The notes under the pieces were generated by a model that saw only the letters and a list, made by a program, of their open reading frames with translations, was not told where the DNA came from and searched no databases. The translations under genes were made by a program, and so were the position numbers. Positions 59,805 to 64,000 of a DNA stretch of 64,000 nt are shown here, piece after piece. Position 1 is the first letter of the stretch. Every line of letters starts with the position of its first letter. The DNA comes from Melieria omissa. Its lineage: Eukaryota > Arthropoda > Insecta > Diptera > Ulidiidae. The stretch covers positions 35,733,264 through 35,797,263 of the forward strand of contig OZ020269.1 in NCBI GenBank assembly GCA_963971225.1, written 5' to 3'.

Positions 59805-60956
59805 GGTGTACCGGTTAATTCGTGCGGTTTTTTTTTTGAAGCTTTATTGTGAAAAAATGGTCACAAATTTAATATTCAACGTATTGTCCATCACTAGCTA
59901 TAACTTTTTCCCATTTTTCTGGCAATTCATGAATACCCTCTCTGAAAAATTCGGCCGGCTTTTCCGCTATCCACGAATCGATTCAATTTTTTACTTCTTC
60001 ATAATTGGAGAAGTGCTGGTCAGCCAGACCCTGTTGCATTGATCGGTTGGTTTTGACGACCTGTGCAACATGTGGCCGAGCATTGTCATGTTGCAAAATT
60101 AACTTGCCGTGCGTTTGTTCATATTCCGGCCGTTTTTCTCAAACGCATCAATTGTCGTCGGTAGACTTCCCCTGTGATCGTTTCATTCGGTTGCAAGAGC
60201 TCATAATAGATCACACCCAGCTGGTCCCACCAAATACACAGCATAACCTTCAGGCCATGAATATTCTGAACGGCCGTCGATGATGATGCATGGCCGGGGT
60301 ATCCATACGTTGCTCGACGTTTTGGATTGTCGTAATGGACCCACGTTTCATCGCCAGTGAGAATTCTATGCAAAAAACTTTTTCTTTTGTGAAAAATCGC
60401 CGTTCGACGTCTCTTGGCTTCAATTCATACGGCACCCAATGGCCTACCTTCCGGATCATTCCCATTGCTTTTAGACGATCGGAAATGGTTTGTGCGACGC
60501 CAAGTGATTTTGCAAGTTCTTCTTGCGTTTGGGATGGATCTTGGTCGAGCAATGGCTCCAATTCGTGATCTTCAAACTTTTTTGGCTGTCCGGGCCGTTC
60601 ATCGTCCTCCAACTCAAACTTGCCACTTTTAAACCGTGCAAACCACTTCTGGCACGTACGCTCAGCTAGAGCATGCACACCATACACTTCCACCAAAATA
60701 CGATGACTTTCGGCAGCCTTTTTCTTCATATTGAAGTAATAAAGAAGTTCTCCCCGCAAAAACACTTTATTCGGCACAAAATTCGACATTTTCAGAGTAA
60801 AAAAAGTATTGTTGTTTACGCTTCAGCTAAATGACACATACTGATTCTGAAACTATATACAATAGCTTTCCAACACATTTTTGGAAAGGTGAATCACTGT
60901 TCAGAAAATCAAATTACGCCATCTGTTAGAAAACCGCATGAATTAACCGGTACTCC
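59805..60956 (-). mobile_element. Mariner, mauritiana/mellifera-like, inactive
   Basis: Inverted ends GGTGTACCGGTTAATTCGTG and GGAGTACCGGTTAATTCATG (reversed) are flanked by TA at 59803-59804 and 60957-60958; length 1152 bp. The transposase starts MSNFVPNKVFLRGELLYYFN at 60789. It has a paired HTH (AAESHRILVEVYG, ERTCQKWFARFKSGKF), the WVPYELKPRDVERR linker and, in another frame, ILTGDETWVHYDNPKRRA (first Asp) and VMLCIWWDQLGVIYYELL. Frame changes near 60300-60370 and about 60120, decay around the second Asp and a shortened C-terminus make it a pseudogene. Confidence 0.88.
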
Positions 60957-61016
60957 TATTACATGAATCAGAAAAGCTTTGATTCTATCAAAGCAGTGGG
61001 AAAAACTCTATAAAAA

Positions 61017-62640
61017 GTGTCATTTAAAAGTGTCCTGGTGGCTAAGCTCTTTGTACGCGATAAGAAACTGCAAAATAAAAACCCATGTGCCCTTATTCCC
61101 AGATCCTCCATGGAAACTTATGGAGTAGTTCGTGGGATACCAATAGTTTATACCGAGGAGAACATTAAAAATAAGGCCGAAGCAACTTGCCCAACAACTT
61201 ATGTGAAGCGTTTTACGCGTAAGGACTCCGAAACGAGTTCATATGTACCAACAACAACTGTAAAAATAGGTTTTCAAGGAAAATATATTCCTAATGCCAT
61301 AGTGATAGATTACACAAAATTGAAGGTCGAAGACTTCATACCTAGTCTGAGGCAATGCACAAATTGCGGACGACTTTGTCATACGCAACTAACTTGCAAA
61401 TCCAAGAAGCGCTGCATTTATTGTGGCGACCAAGAATGTTAAGAAGGGAAGTGCCAGAGAAAACAATGTATCCTACGGTACGATATAGCGCAGGATTCAA
61501 CTTGCAGAGACAGGTGTCCGATTTGGAAAAAAAAATTAAATTAATCATATTGAAACGGTCAAAAAACTGCTCAGGAAAGAGGTTTTGGAAGAATATTATT
61601 CAGTCAGCAACAATAGATTCCATATCTTAGAGTGTGACGACACCAATTTCCCCCCACTTACCAGATAAACTACAGCCGACGTTAATACTGACACCACAGT
61701 CAACAGGAGATTGACAAGCAAACCTTTAGAAAGGTACTCCGAAGCCCTTCAAATCTCAAACAAGGGGGAATATCAAAAAAAATCGTGTCTTATCTTTTCA
61801 AAATCACCCACAATCTGTCGGGAAGTAGCAACAGTGGTCTTATTAAAGATACAAGTAAACTAAAAGATGATTTTGATAGATATTTAATAAACAATAACTG
61901 TCAATTTATTGTTTTCATTATCAGAATCCTTCTTCTGAAGATAATCTTACAGTACACAAAAGCCAATATTGATTCGATAGAATACTTTCTTCACACAAAC
62001 AATATTGATATTTGCTGTTTTAGTGAATCCTTTGACATAAATGGAAAAAATCAGAGGAAACTAATTAATTTTAACACAATTATCATAAACATGAGTGATG
62101 GCTATGGCGGAGTGGGCATAGCCCTGAACAAATCCAAAAAGTTAAAAAAATCAAGCGTAACTGACCATGATACCATTATTGCTGAAACCATTAACCTTAA
62201 ACCAAACTTAGTCATCTGCTTAGTATATTTCCAACCAAGCATGGCAAGTGCCGACTTCCAATATGAAATGGAAAAAGTCTTCAACTTTCTTGATAGGTAC
62301 AAAAATGTTTTGATTCTGGGCGATTTTAATGCTCGTTCGGCTCTCTAGCGCAGCGGTCGGCATAGCTTACTCTTATGAGCAGTACGCTCTCTCAATCAGC
62401 CGTTGTTCAGGTATAATTTACACAGTGGAGAGAAATTTCACTGCGCTCACTAACACCATATCATTTTCAATTTTGCCGACCCCTGCTCTAGAGTGACACA
62501 GTGGAATCTGCGAAAGGCAAGAAGCTCAGACTGTTGACCCAAAACTCAAATTTCTGGCATTTAAATACTGACTCCATCACATTAAAAAAGGATCTTAATT
62601 CAAGTAGGAGTTCTGTCCTTGATCTCCCTTACGTGTAAGG
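61017..62640 (+). pseudogene. Jockey-like LINE relic: ORF1 zinc knuckles and endonuclease start
   Basis: ORF1 part (61017-61442): YTKLKVEDFIPSLRQCTNCG and CKSKKRCIYCGD are CCHC gag-type knuckles; the frame breaks at about 61440. Endonuclease part (about 61930-62637): ANIDSIEYFLHTNNIDICCF, DGYGGVGIALNKSKKL, NLVICLVYFQPSMASADFQY and LILGDFNARS (catalytic). It then continues in decayed form (NSNFWHLNTDSITLKKDLN) after a MITE at 62351-62485. The reverse transcriptase is missing. Sequence at 59194-59415 may be the start of its ORF1. Confidence 0.75.
62351..62485. mobile_element. 135-bp hAT MITE inside the LINE endonuclease
   Basis: Ends CAGCGGTCGGCA and, reversed, CAGGGGTCGGCA match at 11 of 12. 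The octamers CTCTAGCG (62343-62350) and CTCTAGAG (62486-62493) match at 7 of 8. It directly follows the endonuclease motif GDFNARS, and recognisable LINE sequence resumes beyond it. Noncoding. Confidence 0.85.
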
Positions 62641-62827
62641 TAGAAACTATAAGACTCATCATTTTCCCATTATCATTGAGGCTGGAATGGTTCTTTCAAA
62701 AGCAATGACATTTTTTGCTAAAAAGAAATTGTATGCAGCCGTACAAAACCTAGATTTCGAGCCGCCAGTAACTAACTTCGAAGAAAAAATACGGGTTGAT
62801 ATGAAAGCAGCTACATACACAGTGAGC

Positions 62828-64000
62828 CAGGGGCGTAGCCAGAACTTGGTCATGGGAACTTTTAAAAAAATTGTTTGCCAGTTTAGTATTACATGTTTTT
62901 TAAGTAAAGTGCACTTTCCAAATAGGGAATTTTGTTGTGAATTAATGCTTTAAAAACGAAATTTTTTCCCTGATTTTCAGTAAAAATTTCATGAAAATTG
63001 GTGGACTGAAAGCAAAGTTATTGCATCTGAAGTTGAAGTATGTTTGTGTCATCGTACAAAAATGTGCATCGAACAAAGATCCAATATTAACTATTGTTTT
63101 AAACATGTTTAAACTTTAACCGAAGCATTTAAATTGATGGACCAAGTTTATAATGATGATTGTTTATACCGTGGTGGAGTTCATAAGTGGTATACGCGAT
63201 TTAAAAACGATTGTCTGGTCATAAATGATGGCCAACGTGTTGACCAACTGAAATCCGCGATCACCACAGATTCCATCAAAACTTGGCGGTAATTCATAAA
63301 AGATAAGCCAAAATCTTCATTGAAATTCTTGAAATTGGATTTAACCTTCGCTTCACTTATACCCACCCGGGTGATCTTTATAATATTCATGTTTAATATC
63401 TGCACAAATTTTAAGGTAATTTTCAATAACATGAAAAAATATTTTTTGAAATTTTGTGCATGTTTAAACTTGAATTTTGTCATTTTTTATACAAATGTAT
63501 CTGGGTGATCCCAGGCGCTTTCACTACCATTTTGATTAAAACTCACGATAAAATTTGTTTGCGTACCTCATTATGTGTTCAATAAACCCTCTGGAAAGAA
63601 ATCTTCTAATATTTTCCATAGTCTCAAAATAAATCAATAAAGTTAGGCTTTTTTTCGAAATAAGAACTATCGCCAGAGGAAGATATTAAATGCTGAAGTA
63701 TGAAAAAAATTTTTAATTATTATATATTTATTGTGAGTTTTACTTAAAATAGCAGCGGAAGTGCCTGGGATCATCTTTAGTAAGGCGAAGGTTAAGCATC
63801 TCAATAGCATAAATTTATTGCATTTTAACTGAACATTTGGCTATCGAAGGATGCCATCCCATCTATTGACACTTGTTTTGACTGTTTTTTTTCACATGAT
63901 GTGGCACCGTGCGAATTTCACCTTTTCAAAGAATGCATTTGCCGATGAAAAAAAGCGTTTTGAGAACGTAGAAACCATCCATAAGGCTTGTACCGACATC
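62828..64000 (+). mobile_element. hAT-ended/mariner-core element (copy C), cut by the window end
   Basis: Starts CAGGGGCGTAGCCAG, matching copy B over its first 240 bp. It is the least interrupted copy here. Mariner-type blocks read on the + strand: YRGGVHKWYTRFKND about 63165, LKSAITTDSIKT about 63248, FIKDKPKSSLKFLKLDL about 63297, SHDVAPCEFHLFKE about 63893 (third-Asp region), and KKRFENVETIHKACTDI at 63949-64000. Stops between the blocks make it inactive. The right end lies outside the window. Confidence 0.8.

Overview
The window is nuclear DNA from a fly. Three host genes are dipteran in character: a nearly complete nuclear-pore protein Megator/TPR (+ strand, 182-10535), ribosomal protein S23 (- strand, 14537-15626), and an SLC16-type monocarboxylate transporter (+ strand, 43542-48801). 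All three have short GT-AG introns or large intron gaps. The combination of irritans- and mauritiana-type mariners, hAT and TTAA miniature elements, a LOA-like LINE and an insect-type cytochrome b fragment fits a large-genome schizophoran such as a tephritid fruit fly. I cannot name the species from sequence alone. From memory, the Drosophila orthologues of Megator and of the transporter Silnoon are close neighbours, so the two outer genes probably reflect old microsynteny, now stretched by transposons and containing RpS23.

Layout. 1-10535: six coding exons of Megator; its 3-kb intron (3355-6348) carries a foldback element and a dead mariner that is itself split by a TTAA miniature element. 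10536-14536: intergenic, with a 191-bp hAT MITE that holds the first AATAAA motifs after Megator and a 1.05-kb Tc1-like relic. 14537-15670: RpS23 and its short leader. 15671-27480: a transposon graveyard with a nearly complete irritans-type mariner, a LINE relic, a mitochondrial cytochrome b insertion, foldback palindromes and a deeply nested stack at 22430-26470. 27505-28512: a TATA-less Inr+DPE core promoter and a likely noncoding first exon. 28513-43536: probably a 15-kb first intron of the transporter, including a second nested stack at 31636-37815. 43542-48801: transporter coding exons, separated by a 3.2-kb intron with a long palindrome. 49200-54544: a full-length LOA-like LINE with a perfect 15-bp target duplication. 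54560-64000: a CR1-like LINE, a jockey-like LINE relic split by mariners and a hAT MITE, and the start of another chimeric hAT/mariner element running off the window.

The host genes do not form a pathway: one builds the nuclear basket, one decodes in the ribosome, one moves monocarboxylates. The distinctive biology here is transposon-on-transposon insertion. Because each layer can be dated by what it interrupts, and several insertions are proved by an exact target duplication or by a reading frame that continues across the gap, the window gives a readable relative history. The least familiar objects are (i) a repeated family with hAT-like ends and 8-bp target duplications but mariner-like transposase remnants inside, (ii) a 3.3-kb element with a 4-bp target duplication and about seven copies of a roughly 25-bp motif near its ends, and (iii) a hAT-like element enclosing a PIF/Harbinger nuclease remnant. 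I found no CRISPR array, prokaryotic system, recognisable tRNA or rRNA gene, or intact autonomous transposase.
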